Assembly (NCBI RefSeq): GCF_000702625.1
Contig: NZ_JNIS01000001.1
Location: forward strand, 620,001 to 684,000
Source of the DNA: Exiguobacterium oxidotolerans JCM 12280
GTDB taxonomy: Bacteria; Bacillota; Bacilli; Exiguobacteriales; Exiguobacteriaceae
Length of the DNA: 64,000 bases
Direction of reading: 5' to 3'
Shown: positions 54,470 through 62,957 of the stretch, piece after piece
Layout: the number at the start of each line of letters is the position of its first letter
Position numbering within the stretch: the first letter of the stretch is position 1
Position numbers and translations under genes: made by a program
The notes under the pieces: generated by a model
Databases searched by the model: none
What the model was told of the DNA's origin: nothing
What the model saw: the letters and a program-made list of their open reading frames with translations, nothing else

Positions 54470-55287
54470 GTCGTTCCCTCCGTTCCGAGTACTAACCGTT
54501 TTGCTTGGATTGGTTGATTCAGCCAATCTGTCGCGATTCGTTCAAAAGAACGTGTGTCACCCGTCGCATGATACACATGCTCTGGGATGAAATCATTTCC
54601 TGCTGCGATTCCATTGTAGTCGAGGAGAGCAGCGACTTCGAGTGCCGTCTCGTCCCCGGAAGAAATCAATTGGACGTCTGGTCCGATGACCCGTCCAATC
54701 ACATCTGCGAGCAGCGGATAATGGGTACACCCTAAAATCAACGTGTCCATATCGTATGAAAGTAATGGACGTAATGTATTGGCGACGACCCGTTCGACGT
54801 AAGCACCTGTCGTCTGTGAGGACTCGACGAGCGGGACGAACGGCGGACAAGCAAGTGATTCGACGACAACTTGTCCTTCGACATGTCGTAATGCCTTTTC
54901 ATAAGAATTGCTCTCGACCGTCATCTTCGTCCCGATGACACCGATTCGTTTCGATCGCGTTACCTTGACTGCCGCCCGGGCACCTGGATCGATGACACCG
55001 ATTACGGGAATCGTCAATCTTTGGCGCGCCTCTTTCAAGACGACCGCCGTCGCTGTATTACAGGCGATGACAATCAGTTTGACATCTTGTCCGACAAGAT
55101 AATCAATCATTTCCCATGTAAATTGCCGGATTTCTTCTTCCGGTCGTGGCCCATAGGGACAGCGTAATGTATCCCCGACATATATGATTTGTTCATGAGG
55201 GAGCTGACGCATCAGCTCACGCGCGACGGTCAAGCCGCCGACCCCAGAATCTAATACTCCAATTGGTTTGTTCACGTCATATCTCAC
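54466..55287 (-). CDS. racE: Glutamate racemase
   Basis: 273 residues; makes D-glutamate for peptidoglycan. Both catalytic cysteines are present (VIACNTATAVVL and LGCTHYPLL), with GVLDSGVGGLTVARELMRQ at the start. In B. subtilis gerE lies upstream of racE and ysmB-gerM downstream; these are absent. Confidence 0.97.
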   Translation of the reverse strand: MRYDVNKPIGVLDSGVGGLTVARELMRQLPHEQIIYVGDTLRCPYGPRPEEEIRQFTWEMIDYLVGQDVKLIVIACNTATAVVLKEARQRLTIPVIGVIDPGARAAVKVTRSKRIGVIGTKMTVESNSYEKALRHVEGQVVVESLACPPFVPLVESSQTTGAYVERVVANTLRPLLSYDMDTLILGCTHYPLLADVIGRVIGPDVQLISSGDETALEVAALLDYNGIAAGNDFIPEHVYHATGDTRSFERIATDWLNQPIQAKRLVLGTEGTT

Positions 55288-55308
55288 CTTCCTATCCTCT
55301 ATGGTAAC

Positions 55309-55339
55309 AAAAAAGGACGACGGTGCAAGACCGGCGTCC
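55309..55339 (-). terminator. Terminator after the HPr gene
   Basis: GGACGCCGGT with ACCGTCGTCC (one mismatch), five-base loop, then six U residues on the minus strand. Confidence 0.82.
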
Positions 55340-55359
55340 GAGAATGTACGATAAAAGGA

Positions 55360-55623
55360 TTACTGAGCAAGACCTTCGCTTGTCAGCATATCTGAAAGAG
55401 TCGTGATTGCTTCAGAAGCATCGTCACCGTTTGCAACGATTTTGATGTCTGAATCTTTAGCGATACCGAGTGAAAGTACACCCATGATCGACTTCAAGTT
55501 AACAGTCTTTCCGTTGTACTCCAAGTTGATGTCTGATTGGAATTTTGAAGCTGTGTTGACAAGTTGTGTTGCAGGACGAGCATGAATGCCTGAATCTGCG
55601 ATGACTTTGAATGTTTTTTCCAT
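55360..55623 (-). CDS. ptsH: Phosphocarrier protein HPr
   Basis: 87-residue HPr. The phosphotransfer histidine is H14 in [13 protein letters not shown], and the regulatory serine for HPr kinase is S45 in [11 protein letters not shown]; both are intact, so it is HPr and not Crh. It moves phosphate from enzyme I to PTS permeases and, when Ser-phosphorylated, helps CcpA. ptsI is not next to it. It occupies the place of gerE between ysmA and racE. GGAGGGAG precedes the ATG. Confidence 0.95.
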   Translation of the reverse strand: MEKTFKVIADSGIHARPATQLVNTASKFQSDINLEYNGKTVNLKSIMGVLSLGIAKDSDIKIVANGDDASEAITTLSDMLTSEGLAQ

Positions 55624-55688
55624 GATTAAGAAATCTCCCTCCACTAATAACGTACTAGTGAGTCGTTTTCGAATATGTGAACTCATTA

Positions 55689-56144
55689 TCAAATGATAAC
55701 GGATTCGAACCGATTCTGCAAGGAATTTTTATAGGCTTCATCCCATGGAAAAGCATTCCCAGCACGATCGATTTGTACCATCGATGTTCGTCCCGTAAAC
55801 ATTAGTTGCTCTTGGTCATCGAACGCCGCGTAATGGACGTCACACGAGGCTTTTCCGACCTGGACAGGATAGGCATAAACGGCAAGCCGCGTCCGTGGAT
55901 AAACTTGACGGATGTAGTTACACTGCGCATCCGCGACGACGACGATTCCGTCATCTGCTAACGAGTAGCCTGTCTCTTCAAGCATCAACGTCCGGACATC
56001 CTCAAAATAAACAAACGGGACCCGGTTGTTCATATGACCGTAGGCATCCGTCTCAGCGAAACGAACCGCGACATCGAGTCGCGTTCCATGTTTCATCTGA
56101 TTTAACCATCCATCTAAATCCTCGATATAACTAGGCACACGCAC
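55689..56144 (-). CDS. ysmA: Acyl-CoA thioesterase, 4HBT/YsmA family
   Basis: 151 residues with the hot-dog fold motif [21 protein letters not shown], typical of YbgC/FadM-type thioesterases. The acyl-CoA substrate is unknown. It lies after sdhB and a terminator, as in B. subtilis. The ATG has GGAGGGA upstream. Confidence 0.9.
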   Translation of the reverse strand: MRVPSYIEDLDGWLNQMKHGTRLDVAVRFAETDAYGHMNNRVPFVYFEDVRTLMLEETGYSLADDGIVVVADAQCNYIRQVYPRTRLAVYAYPVQVGKASCDVHYAAFDDQEQLMFTGRTSMVQIDRAGNAFPWDEAYKNSLQNRFESVII

Positions 56145-56162
56145 GTAAGTTCCCTCCTGAAT

Positions 56163-56194
56163 ATAAAAAGAAGGAGCAGCGCCCCTTCTTTTTT
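56163..56194 (-). terminator. Terminator after sdhB
   Basis: AAGAAGG with CCTTCTT, nine-base loop, then UUUUUAUAU on the minus strand, 6 nt after the sdhB stop. Confidence 0.75.
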
Positions 56195-56199
56195 ATGAA

Positions 56200-57006
56200 T
56201 TAGTTACTAACCGCTTCTCCCGTACGACCTTCATCGCTACCGAAGAATTTTTTGAACGAGTGTAATGTCGTCTGACGGTTCATTGCCGCAATCGATGTCG
56301 TCAGCGGAATCCCTTTCGGGCAGACCTCAACACAGTTTTGTGCATTACCGCATTGCATGATGCCGCCATCTTCCATCAATGCTTCCAGGCGCTCTTCTTT
56401 ATGATAGGCACCTGTCGGGTGTGAGTTGAAGAGACGAACTTGTGAAATCGACGCTGGTCCGATGAAGTTCGAACGGTCATTGACGTTCGGACATGCTTCA
56501 AGACAAACGCCACACGTCATACATTTTGAAAGTTCATACGCCCATTGCCGTTTGTTCTCTGGCATCCGTGGTCCTGGACCAAGGTCATACGTACCATCGA
56601 TTGGAACCCATGCTTTGACTTTTTTGAGTGCGTCAAACATCCGTTGACGGTCAACTTGTAAGTCGCGCACAATCGGGAACGTCTGCATCGGTTGCAAACG
56701 AATCGGTTGTTCGAGCTTATCGACGAGTGCTGTACAGGATTGACGTGGTGTGCCGTTGATGACCATCGAACACGCACCACATACTTCTTCAAGACAACCC
56801 ATGTCCCAGTTGATCGGCGTCGTTTTTTCACCTGCCGCATTGACAGGATTCCGGCGAATCTCCATCAATGCTGAAATGACGTTCATGTTCGGACGATACG
56901 GGACTTCGAAAGCTTCATCATAGGATTTTCCGTCTGGTCCATCCTGACGTTGCACGATGAACTGAACCGGTTTTTGTTTTGTTTCTTGTTCGAGTGGTGT
57001 CGCCAT
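56200..57006 (-). CDS. sdhB: Succinate dehydrogenase iron-sulfur subunit
   Basis: 268 residues. Cysteine motifs for all three clusters are visible: CLEEVCGACSMVINGTPRQSC ([2Fe-2S]), CMTCGVCLEACP ([4Fe-4S]) and CGNAQNCVEVCPKGIP ([3Fe-4S]). It carries electrons from SdhA to the membrane subunit and menaquinone. It overlaps the sdhA stop by one base (TAATG). Confidence 0.98.
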   Translation of the reverse strand: MATPLEQETKQKPVQFIVQRQDGPDGKSYDEAFEVPYRPNMNVISALMEIRRNPVNAAGEKTTPINWDMGCLEEVCGACSMVINGTPRQSCTALVDKLEQPIRLQPMQTFPIVRDLQVDRQRMFDALKKVKAWVPIDGTYDLGPGPRMPENKRQWAYELSKCMTCGVCLEACPNVNDRSNFIGPASISQVRLFNSHPTGAYHKEERLEALMEDGGIMQCGNAQNCVEVCPKGIPLTTSIAAMNRQTTLHSFKKFFGSDEGRTGEAVSN

Positions 57007-58769
57007 TATGCTTTCACCTCTTTCTTCGACTTCTTGCTGTAGTCGCGTTTGCGTGGTGGAATCAGTGATGTATCGACTTCTTCGTAATAGATTTCAGGAT
57101 GACCGTTTGTATAACGTGCCATCGTCGTTTTTAAGAACCGCTCATCATCACGCTCTGGGAAGTCTGGCTTGTAGTGGGCACCACGACTCTCGTCACGTTG
57201 GAGGGCACCGAGTGTGATTGCTTCCGCTAAATCAAGCATGTGATCGAGCTGACGGATGAAGGATGCGCCCTGGTTACTCCAGCGTGCCGTATCCGTCGCC
57301 GAGATCCGCGTGAACAGCTCCCGTAATTCTTTAATCTTCGTCAACGTCTGTTCGAGCTTATCGTTATAACGAACAACGGTTACGTTATCCGTCATGACTT
57401 CACCGAGCTCACGGTGGATTTGATACGCATTTTCTGTCCCTTCCATCGCCAAGATATCATTGAATCGATCGATTTCAGCGATTTTATGCGCTTCAACGAC
57501 CTCTTCCGGCATATCATGGACAGACGTTTCAAGTTCGTTCATATAGGCAATCGCTGCTGGACCCGCAACCATTCCGCCATAAACGGCAGAGAGAAGTGAG
57601 TTCGCACCGAGACGGTTTCCACCGTGCATCGAGTAATCACACTCACCAGAAGCGAACAATCCTGGGATGTTCGTCATTTGATCGTAATCGACCCATAATC
57701 CACCCATCGAGTAATGGACGGCCGGGAAGATTTTCATCGGTACTTTCCGTGGATCGTCACCAACGAACTTCTCATAAATTTCTAAGATACCGCCGAGTTT
57801 GACATCAAGTTCTTTTGCGTCTTTGTGTGAGAGATCGAGATACACCATGTTCTCTCCGTTGACACCAAGCTTTTGATTGACACAGACATCAAAGATTTCA
57901 CGTGTCGCGATATCACGCGGGACGAGGTTTCCGTATGCCGGATATTTTTCTTCGAGGAAGTACCACGGTTTCCCGTCTTTATACGTCCAGACACGTCCGC
58001 CTTCACCACGTGCCGATTCGCTCATCAGACGGAGCTTATCGTCACCAGGAATCGCTGTCGGATGAATCTGGATGAACTCACCGTTCGCATAAATCGCACC
58101 TTGCCGGTAAACAGCCGCTGCCGCTTGTCCCGTATTGATGACCGAGTTCGTTGATTTACCGAAGATGACACCGGGTCCACCCGTCGCTAAGATGACTGAA
58201 TCCGCTGCGAATGCTTCGATTTCCATCGAACGTAGATTTTGACACACCGCACCACGACAAATCCCTTCTTCATCAATGACTGCGCGAAGGAATTCCCATC
58301 CTTCATATTTTTCTACCAAACCTTGCGCTTCAAACTTACGTACTTGCTCATCAAGTGCGTACAGTAATTGTTGTCCTGTCGTTGCTCCCGCATAAGCCGT
58401 CCGGTGATGGAGTGTTCCTCCGAAACGTCGGAAGTCGAGTAAGCCTTCCGGTGTCCGGTTAAACATGACGCCCATCCGGTCGAACATATGAATGATTTTC
58501 GGAGCCGCTTCTGTCATTTTTTGAACAGGCGGTTGGTTCGCGAGGAAGTCGCCACCATATACCGTATCATCTAAATGTTGGTAGGGTGAGTCACCCTCCC
58601 CTTTTGTATTGACCGCACCGTTGATGCCGCCTTGGGCACAAACGGAGTGTGATCGTTTAACGGGTACGAGTGAGAATAACTTTACTGGTACTCCTTGTTC
58701 TGCTGCTTTTATCGTAGCCATCAACCCGGCAAGCCCTCCACCGATGATGACAAGATTTTTGTTCGCCAT
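57006..58769 (-). CDS. sdhA: Succinate dehydrogenase flavoprotein subunit
   Basis: 587 residues with covalently bound FAD; oxidises succinate to fumarate. FAD-binding GGGLAGLMATIKAAEQG, the histidine and active-site region HSVCAQGGINGA, and HPTAIPGDDKL in the capping domain. The ATG chosen has AAAGGGGAA upstream and gives MANKNLVIIGGG; the longer reading enters the sdhC end. Confidence 0.98.
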   Translation of the reverse strand: MANKNLVIIGGGLAGLMATIKAAEQGVPVKLFSLVPVKRSHSVCAQGGINGAVNTKGEGDSPYQHLDDTVYGGDFLANQPPVQKMTEAAPKIIHMFDRMGVMFNRTPEGLLDFRRFGGTLHHRTAYAGATTGQQLLYALDEQVRKFEAQGLVEKYEGWEFLRAVIDEEGICRGAVCQNLRSMEIEAFAADSVILATGGPGVIFGKSTNSVINTGQAAAAVYRQGAIYANGEFIQIHPTAIPGDDKLRLMSESARGEGGRVWTYKDGKPWYFLEEKYPAYGNLVPRDIATREIFDVCVNQKLGVNGENMVYLDLSHKDAKELDVKLGGILEIYEKFVGDDPRKVPMKIFPAVHYSMGGLWVDYDQMTNIPGLFASGECDYSMHGGNRLGANSLLSAVYGGMVAGPAAIAYMNELETSVHDMPEEVVEAHKIAEIDRFNDILAMEGTENAYQIHRELGEVMTDNVTVVRYNDKLEQTLTKIKELRELFTRISATDTARWSNQGASFIRQLDHMLDLAEAITLGALQRDESRGAHYKPDFPERDDERFLKTTMARYTNGHPEIYYEEVDTSLIPPRKRDYSKKSKKEVKA

Positions 58770-58788
58770 GTTGTCAGTTCCCCTTTCC

Positions 58789-59406
58789 TTACAACACGCC
58801 TGCAAACGTTAAAATCGAGCGTACGCCTACAAACGATAAACCGATGAATACGAGGGCCGCCACATAAGACATCGCGCGTTGAGACGCTGGTGACTGTGTG
58901 ATTCCCCATGTGATGCAGAACGTCCAAAGTCCGTTCGCAAGGTGGAATGTCGTCGCTAGAATCCCGACGATATAAAACGTGAGCATGAATCCGTTATCGA
59001 CGATGTTTTGCATCATGCTTGCATTAACTTCCGTCCCCATTGCTGCCGCAATCCGCGTTTCCCAGACATGCCATGTAATGAACACGACGAGGAAGACACC
59101 TGTGAAGCGTTGTAAGACATACATCCAGTTCCGGAAGTATGTATAACGTCCTGTGTTCGCGGAACCTGTGAATGCGATGTAAACACCGTAGACACCATGT
59201 AGAATGATGGGTATGAAGATGACAAACACTTCTAGAAACAGTCGATACGGAACGTTCCCCACGAATTCCGCAGCCTTATTGAAGTCTTCCTCCCCTCGAA
59301 CGATGAAATAGTTCGTCGTAAGATGAGAAAGTAAAAATAACCCGATTGGAATGACGCCGAGCAGTGAGTGTATTTTACGACTCACGAAATCACGATGATT
59401 CGCCAT
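58789..59406 (-). CDS. sdhC: Succinate dehydrogenase cytochrome b558 subunit
   Basis: 205 residues, five membrane helices, di-haem type membrane anchor of the Bacillus group; there is no sdhD. Haem-ligand histidines lie in SRKIHSLLG, LLSHLTTNY, PIILHGVYGVY and FITWHVWETR. It passes electrons to menaquinone. GGGGGGA precedes the ATG; a longer upstream reading lacks a site. Confidence 0.95.
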   Translation of the reverse strand: MANHRDFVSRKIHSLLGVIPIGLFLLSHLTTNYFIVRGEEDFNKAAEFVGNVPYRLFLEVFVIFIPIILHGVYGVYIAFTGSANTGRYTYFRNWMYVLQRFTGVFLVVFITWHVWETRIAAAMGTEVNASMMQNIVDNGFMLTFYIVGILATTFHLANGLWTFCITWGITQSPASQRAMSYVAALVFIGLSFVGVRSILTFAGVL

Positions 59407-59540
59407 CCAAATCCCCCCTTTTGTTTGCCAATCAAACGTTGGCGCATTTTGGTAGAAAAGCGCTTTCATAAGCAAATTCGTCTTTTCATCACTTATTCTA
59501 CTCCTGTCCTTTTTATAAGACAACCCGAGCCGTTGCATTT

Positions 59541-59560
59541 AACTGCAAATAACTGCAAAT
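59541..59560 (+). repeat. Tandem 10-bp repeat in the sdhC-yslB intergenic region
   Basis: AACTGCAAAT occurs twice in tandem, and the preceding TTGCATTTAA is a partial inverted copy. The repeats lie between the divergent sdhC and yslB genes and may be a regulator site. Confidence 0.8.
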
Positions 59561-59575
59561 TTTTTTAGGAAAACA

Positions 59576-59604
59576 ATGACCATCGAGAATTAGCTCGCTA
59601 TAAT
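59576..59604 (+). promoter_or_regulatory. Promoter of yslB
   Basis: ATGACC (59576-59581), 17-bp spacer, TATAAT (59599-59604), about 27 nt before the start. Confidence 0.65.
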
Positions 59605-59630
59605 AGTTTCAGAGATAGGAGTGAATCATC

Positions 59631-60050
59631 ATGGAATCAACACCAAACACCGCGTCAACATTCGGCATCGAACTGATTCGCGATTACGTGTTAAGCGATC
59701 TACTCGGTAACGATTATCGTCAAGTCATCTACTGGGCAGGCAAGCGACTTGCCCGTCAATTCCCCGTGTTGAACGAGGACGAATTAATTCCTTTTTTCGT
59801 AGAGGCCGGTTGGGGTGCCCTCTCCCTTACGAAAAAAAAAGGGACGACTTTTTCTTTTGAACTTTTACCACCGGAATCAACTAAAGCCGAGCGACCGACC
59901 GGCTATTTTCAACTTGAAGCAGGCTTTTTAGCCGAACAGGTTGCCAAGTTGAACGGATTTGTCGCTGAAGGATATGCTGAGATGGGGAAAGAGTGCGTAC
60001 ATATTACCATCCAATTCGATCCGAAAGATCCTCTTGATCGTTCGAACTGA
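59631..60050 (+). CDS. yslB: YslB-like protein, DUF2507
   Basis: 139 residues of the DUF2507/YslB family, related in fold to bacterial V4R/TRAPP-like proteins (IYWAGKRLARQFPVL, GYFQLEAGFLAEQVA). Function unknown. It lies between uvrC and sdhC in B. subtilis too. AGGAGTG precedes the ATG. Confidence 0.85.
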   Translation: MESTPNTASTFGIELIRDYVLSDLLGNDYRQVIYWAGKRLARQFPVLNEDELIPFFVEAGWGALSLTKKKGTTFSFELLPPESTKAERPTGYFQLEAGFLAEQVAKLNGFVAEGYAEMGKECVHITIQFDPKDPLDRSN

Positions 60051-60145
60051 TACGTCTTTCTCTAAGACGATTCGTGTGAGCATGAAACTTTTTTCGTCAC
60101 GTAATCGTATAAAGTAGTCGATCATATATTCGAGGAGGAATTACG

Positions 60146-60760
60146 ATGTTCAAGAAATTAGCAGCAGACTTAACAGGATTCAGCGATATCGGTCAAGTCA
60201 TTCACCCGGACGATTTTGATAAAGCCGCCGCCGACGATTACGTGCTCCATGAGGACGGCGAAAAAATTTATTTTTTAATCAAATCCAAAAGTGATGAGTA
60301 CTGCTTTACGAATTTAGCATTGATTCACCTCGACGGAGAAAGCGCCGTCAGTTCAAAGCGTGTCCTCTATCGCTATCCGTACGCCCATTATCCGATTCGT
60401 CATGTCATGTTCGAAACAGCAGGAACGGTCGACTTGGATGTCGAGATTAAATTTGAAATCGGCGGCAAACACTACTCGATTGATGTCGATAAAAAGCAAC
60501 TCGAACATGTCAAAGACCTTTATAAAGCACTTCTTGCAATCGCCGAAAAACAATACGAAGGTCAAAAGATGATGGAGTTCGCGAACAGTTCACTCAATCA
60601 TTCCGTGACGATTCTCGGTGGCATCCGGCAAGCTGAAATGGATGTTCCACAAGCCTTTAAAGCATTATCACAAGAATCGTTTGATTGGTTAGAAGGACAT
60701 TACCACCGTTGGAACCAAAAAGACTTCGGAGCGTTTTACGAAAAATATATCAACAATTAA
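60146..60760 (+). CDS. PH-domain protein, YvbH-like
   Basis: 204 residues. An N-terminal bacterial pleckstrin-homology fold (about 1-125) with IYFLIKSKSDEYCFTNLALIH and a C-terminal helical extension (about 130-204, YEGQKMMEFANSSLNHSVT), as in B. subtilis YvbH. The role is unknown; the fold is often found in stress or envelope proteins. AGGAGG precedes the ATG; a TATAAA at about 60110 may be its -10. Confidence 0.85.
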   Translation: MFKKLAADLTGFSDIGQVIHPDDFDKAAADDYVLHEDGEKIYFLIKSKSDEYCFTNLALIHLDGESAVSSKRVLYRYPYAHYPIRHVMFETAGTVDLDVEIKFEIGGKHYSIDVDKKQLEHVKDLYKALLAIAEKQYEGQKMMEFANSSLNHSVTILGGIRQAEMDVPQAFKALSQESFDWLEGHYHRWNQKDFGAFYEKYINN

Positions 60761-60769
60761 ATGCAGATC

Positions 60770-60801
60770 ATCAGACACACGAGATACTTCGTGTGTCTGA
60801 T
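60770..60801 (+). other. Perfect hairpin without U tract
   Basis: A 13-bp perfect stem (ATCAGACACACGA with TCGTGTGTCTGAT) and a six-base loop between the YvbH-like gene and the next small gene. There is no run of T after it on either strand, so it is not a standard terminator; it may stabilise or process the mRNA. Confidence 0.8.
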
Positions 60802-60826
60802 TGTGTATACGGAACGGAGGGGAAAC

Positions 60827-60982
60827 ATGAGCTTTTGGACGTGGTTGGCAATCGCGATTGTCTTAGTCACAAGCATCACTATAGCAAATTCCAGTAAAAA
60901 ATCTGATAAAAAACAGTATGCAGTTCTCGTGATTTTTTTAATCGCCGTCGTTTTGTTCTTAACCTGGTGGTTCACAAAGTAA
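60827..60982 (+). CDS. Small two-helix membrane protein
   Basis: 51 residues: two hydrophobic helices (WTWLAIAIVLVTSITIA and YAVLVIFLIAVVLFLTWWF) joined by a basic loop SSKKSDKKQ. Not recognised. The chosen ATG has GGAGGGG 4 nt upstream; a longer reading from 60761 passes through the hairpin and is not used. Followed by a bidirectional terminator. Confidence 0.75.
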   Translation: MSFWTWLAIAIVLVTSITIANSSKKSDKKQYAVLVIFLIAVVLFLTWWFTK

Positions 60983-61016
60983 CAACATATACTTTTTCCG
61001 GATTGAATCCTGACGC

Positions 61017-61067
61017 CAAAAAATGCGAACCCGCTGCTTGTCTAAAAAGCGGGTTCGCATTTTTTTA
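61017..61067. terminator. Bidirectional terminator
   Basis: AAATGCGAACCCGCT with AGCGGGTTCGCATTT, loop of about ten bases, seven T on the plus side and a run of A on the other. It ends the plus-strand genes and uvrC. Confidence 0.93.
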
Positions 61068-61090
61068 TCCAATGATTATGAAACCAGCAT

Positions 61091-62875
61091 CTATTCCTCA
61101 TTCGCCTGACTGAGATATTCCGCGACCGATTCAGCCAATTTTACAGGTAGACCAGCTTCCGTCAACTGTTCAATGTTCGCTTTCTTTAAGCTGCGCATCG
61201 AACCGAAATGGCGAATCAACTGCTGACGGCGTTTTGGGCCGACACCCGGTATGTCATCGAGTACCGAGCGGGTCATCCCTTTCGAACGTAATGATCGGTG
61301 GAAGGTGATTGCAAAACGGTGAACTTCATCTTGCATGCGCTGGAGCAGATAAAAGGCACTCGAGCGCGGATGGAGTTCAACCAGTTGCCCACCTTCCCCG
61401 AATAATAGTTGGCTCGTCCGGTGTTTATCATCTTTTTTGAGCGAACCGACGGGTAAATCCAAACCGAGCTCGTCTTGAATGACTTCCAGCGCTGCATTCA
61501 ATTGTCCGAGACCCCCATCAATCAACACTAAATCGGGAAGACGTGCCCCTTCGAGTAATAGGCGACGATAACGACGACGGACGATTTCGCGCATCGATTC
61601 ATAATCATCCGGTCCCTTGACCGTCTTAATCTTAAATTTACGATACTCTTTTTTTAACGGCTTCCCGTCTTCGAACACAACGAGCGCCGAAACGGCGTCC
61701 GCCCCTTGGATATTGGCATTATCGATGATTTCAATTCGCGATAACGGATGAACATCAATCGCGTCAGCCAGTTCCTGGACGGCTTGGACTGTTTTCTTTT
61801 CATCGCGGGCAATCAGCTCAAACCGTTCTCCAATTGCATTTTCGGCATTCTTCGTCGCTAAATCGAGTAACTTCCGCTTCGAACCACGGACCGGTACATG
61901 GACCCGGATCCCAGTCGCTTCTTTCAATAACTGTTGGTTGACGAGTGGTGGAACATAGATCTCGCTCGGTTTGATATTCTTTTCATAGAACTGAACGATG
62001 AAACTTTCAAGTTCTTCCGCCGGTGTTCCGTAAATCGGGAACAACGAGACGTCTCGTTCAATCATCTTCCCTCCCCGTAAGAAGAAGACTTGGACACACA
62101 TCCACCCTTTGTCGACGTAGATTCCGAAGACGTCACGGGACGTCAAATCTGCCGTGATCATGTTCTGCTTGTTCATGATGGAGTCGATGGCGCGGACTTG
62201 GTCACGTAATTCGCCGGCCCGTTCAAACTCCATCGCTTCTGCCGCTTCACCCATCTTCGTCTGCAAAGATGCGACGAGCTCTTTTGTTTCTCCCGATAAA
62301 AAACGACGGATTTCTGAGACGAGTTCTTTCTGTTCCGTCTCTAAACCCTGAATTTCGCACGGTCCAAGACATTGTCCGATGTGGTAATAGAGACAAAGCT
62401 TCTTCGGCATCGGCTGACACTTACGTAGCGGATAAAGGCGATCAAGCAGACGCTTCGTCTCGTTAGCAGCATACGCATTCGGATACGGTCCGAAATAATG
62501 TCCCCCGTCTTTTTTTAACTTCCGCGTCGTAATCAGCCGCGGATACGTCTCATTCGTAATTTTTAGGTACGGATAGGACTTATCATCTTTTAACATGATG
62601 TTGTATTTCGGATCATGTTTTTTAATCAGCGTCATCTCGAGGAGTAACGCTTCGAGTTCGCTCCCTGTGATGATGTATTCAAAATCACGGATGTCCGCGA
62701 CAAGTCGTTCTGTTTTCAAATCATGTGCTCCTGTAAAATAGGACCGGACCCGATTCTTTAGATTTTTGGCTTTTCCGACATAAATGACTTCTCCAAATTC
62801 ATTTTTATGCAAATAACAACCTGGTTCGTCAGGTAAGAGGGATAGTTTCGCCTTGATATGTTCTTGATGGCTCAC
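61091..62875 (-). CDS. uvrC: Excinuclease ABC subunit C
   Basis: 594 residues; makes both incisions in nucleotide excision repair. GIY-YIG domain at the N-terminus ([28 protein letters not shown]), UVR/UvrB-binding motif ([18 protein letters not shown]), an RNase H-like endonuclease domain ([13 protein letters not shown]) and C-terminal HhH2 ([15 protein letters not shown]). The start is a GTG with GGAAGGAG upstream. No LexA box was seen in the 82-bp region shared with the divergent flavoprotein gene. Confidence 0.97.
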   Translation of the reverse strand: MSHQEHIKAKLSLLPDEPGCYLHKNEFGEVIYVGKAKNLKNRVRSYFTGAHDLKTERLVADIRDFEYIITGSELEALLLEMTLIKKHDPKYNIMLKDDKSYPYLKITNETYPRLITTRKLKKDGGHYFGPYPNAYAANETKRLLDRLYPLRKCQPMPKKLCLYYHIGQCLGPCEIQGLETEQKELVSEIRRFLSGETKELVASLQTKMGEAAEAMEFERAGELRDQVRAIDSIMNKQNMITADLTSRDVFGIYVDKGWMCVQVFFLRGGKMIERDVSLFPIYGTPAEELESFIVQFYEKNIKPSEIYVPPLVNQQLLKEATGIRVHVPVRGSKRKLLDLATKNAENAIGERFELIARDEKKTVQAVQELADAIDVHPLSRIEIIDNANIQGADAVSALVVFEDGKPLKKEYRKFKIKTVKGPDDYESMREIVRRRYRRLLLEGARLPDLVLIDGGLGQLNAALEVIQDELGLDLPVGSLKKDDKHRTSQLLFGEGGQLVELHPRSSAFYLLQRMQDEVHRFAITFHRSLRSKGMTRSVLDDIPGVGPKRRQQLIRHFGSMRSLKKANIEQLTEAGLPVKLAESVAEYLSQANEE

Positions 62876-62957
62876 AAAAATGTCTCCTTCCACCGTTTTT
62901 AGTTTTGCCTTATGGGGTAAACAACTTACAACGATTATGACACATGGAGGATAAAAT

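Noticed and set aside
60770-60801. Hairpin as a rho-independent terminator
   Set aside because: There is no T run after the stem on either strand; listed as an unclassified structure.
62876-62957. LexA/DinR box before uvrC
   Set aside because: No CGAAC-N4-GTTCG-like sequence was found in the gap.
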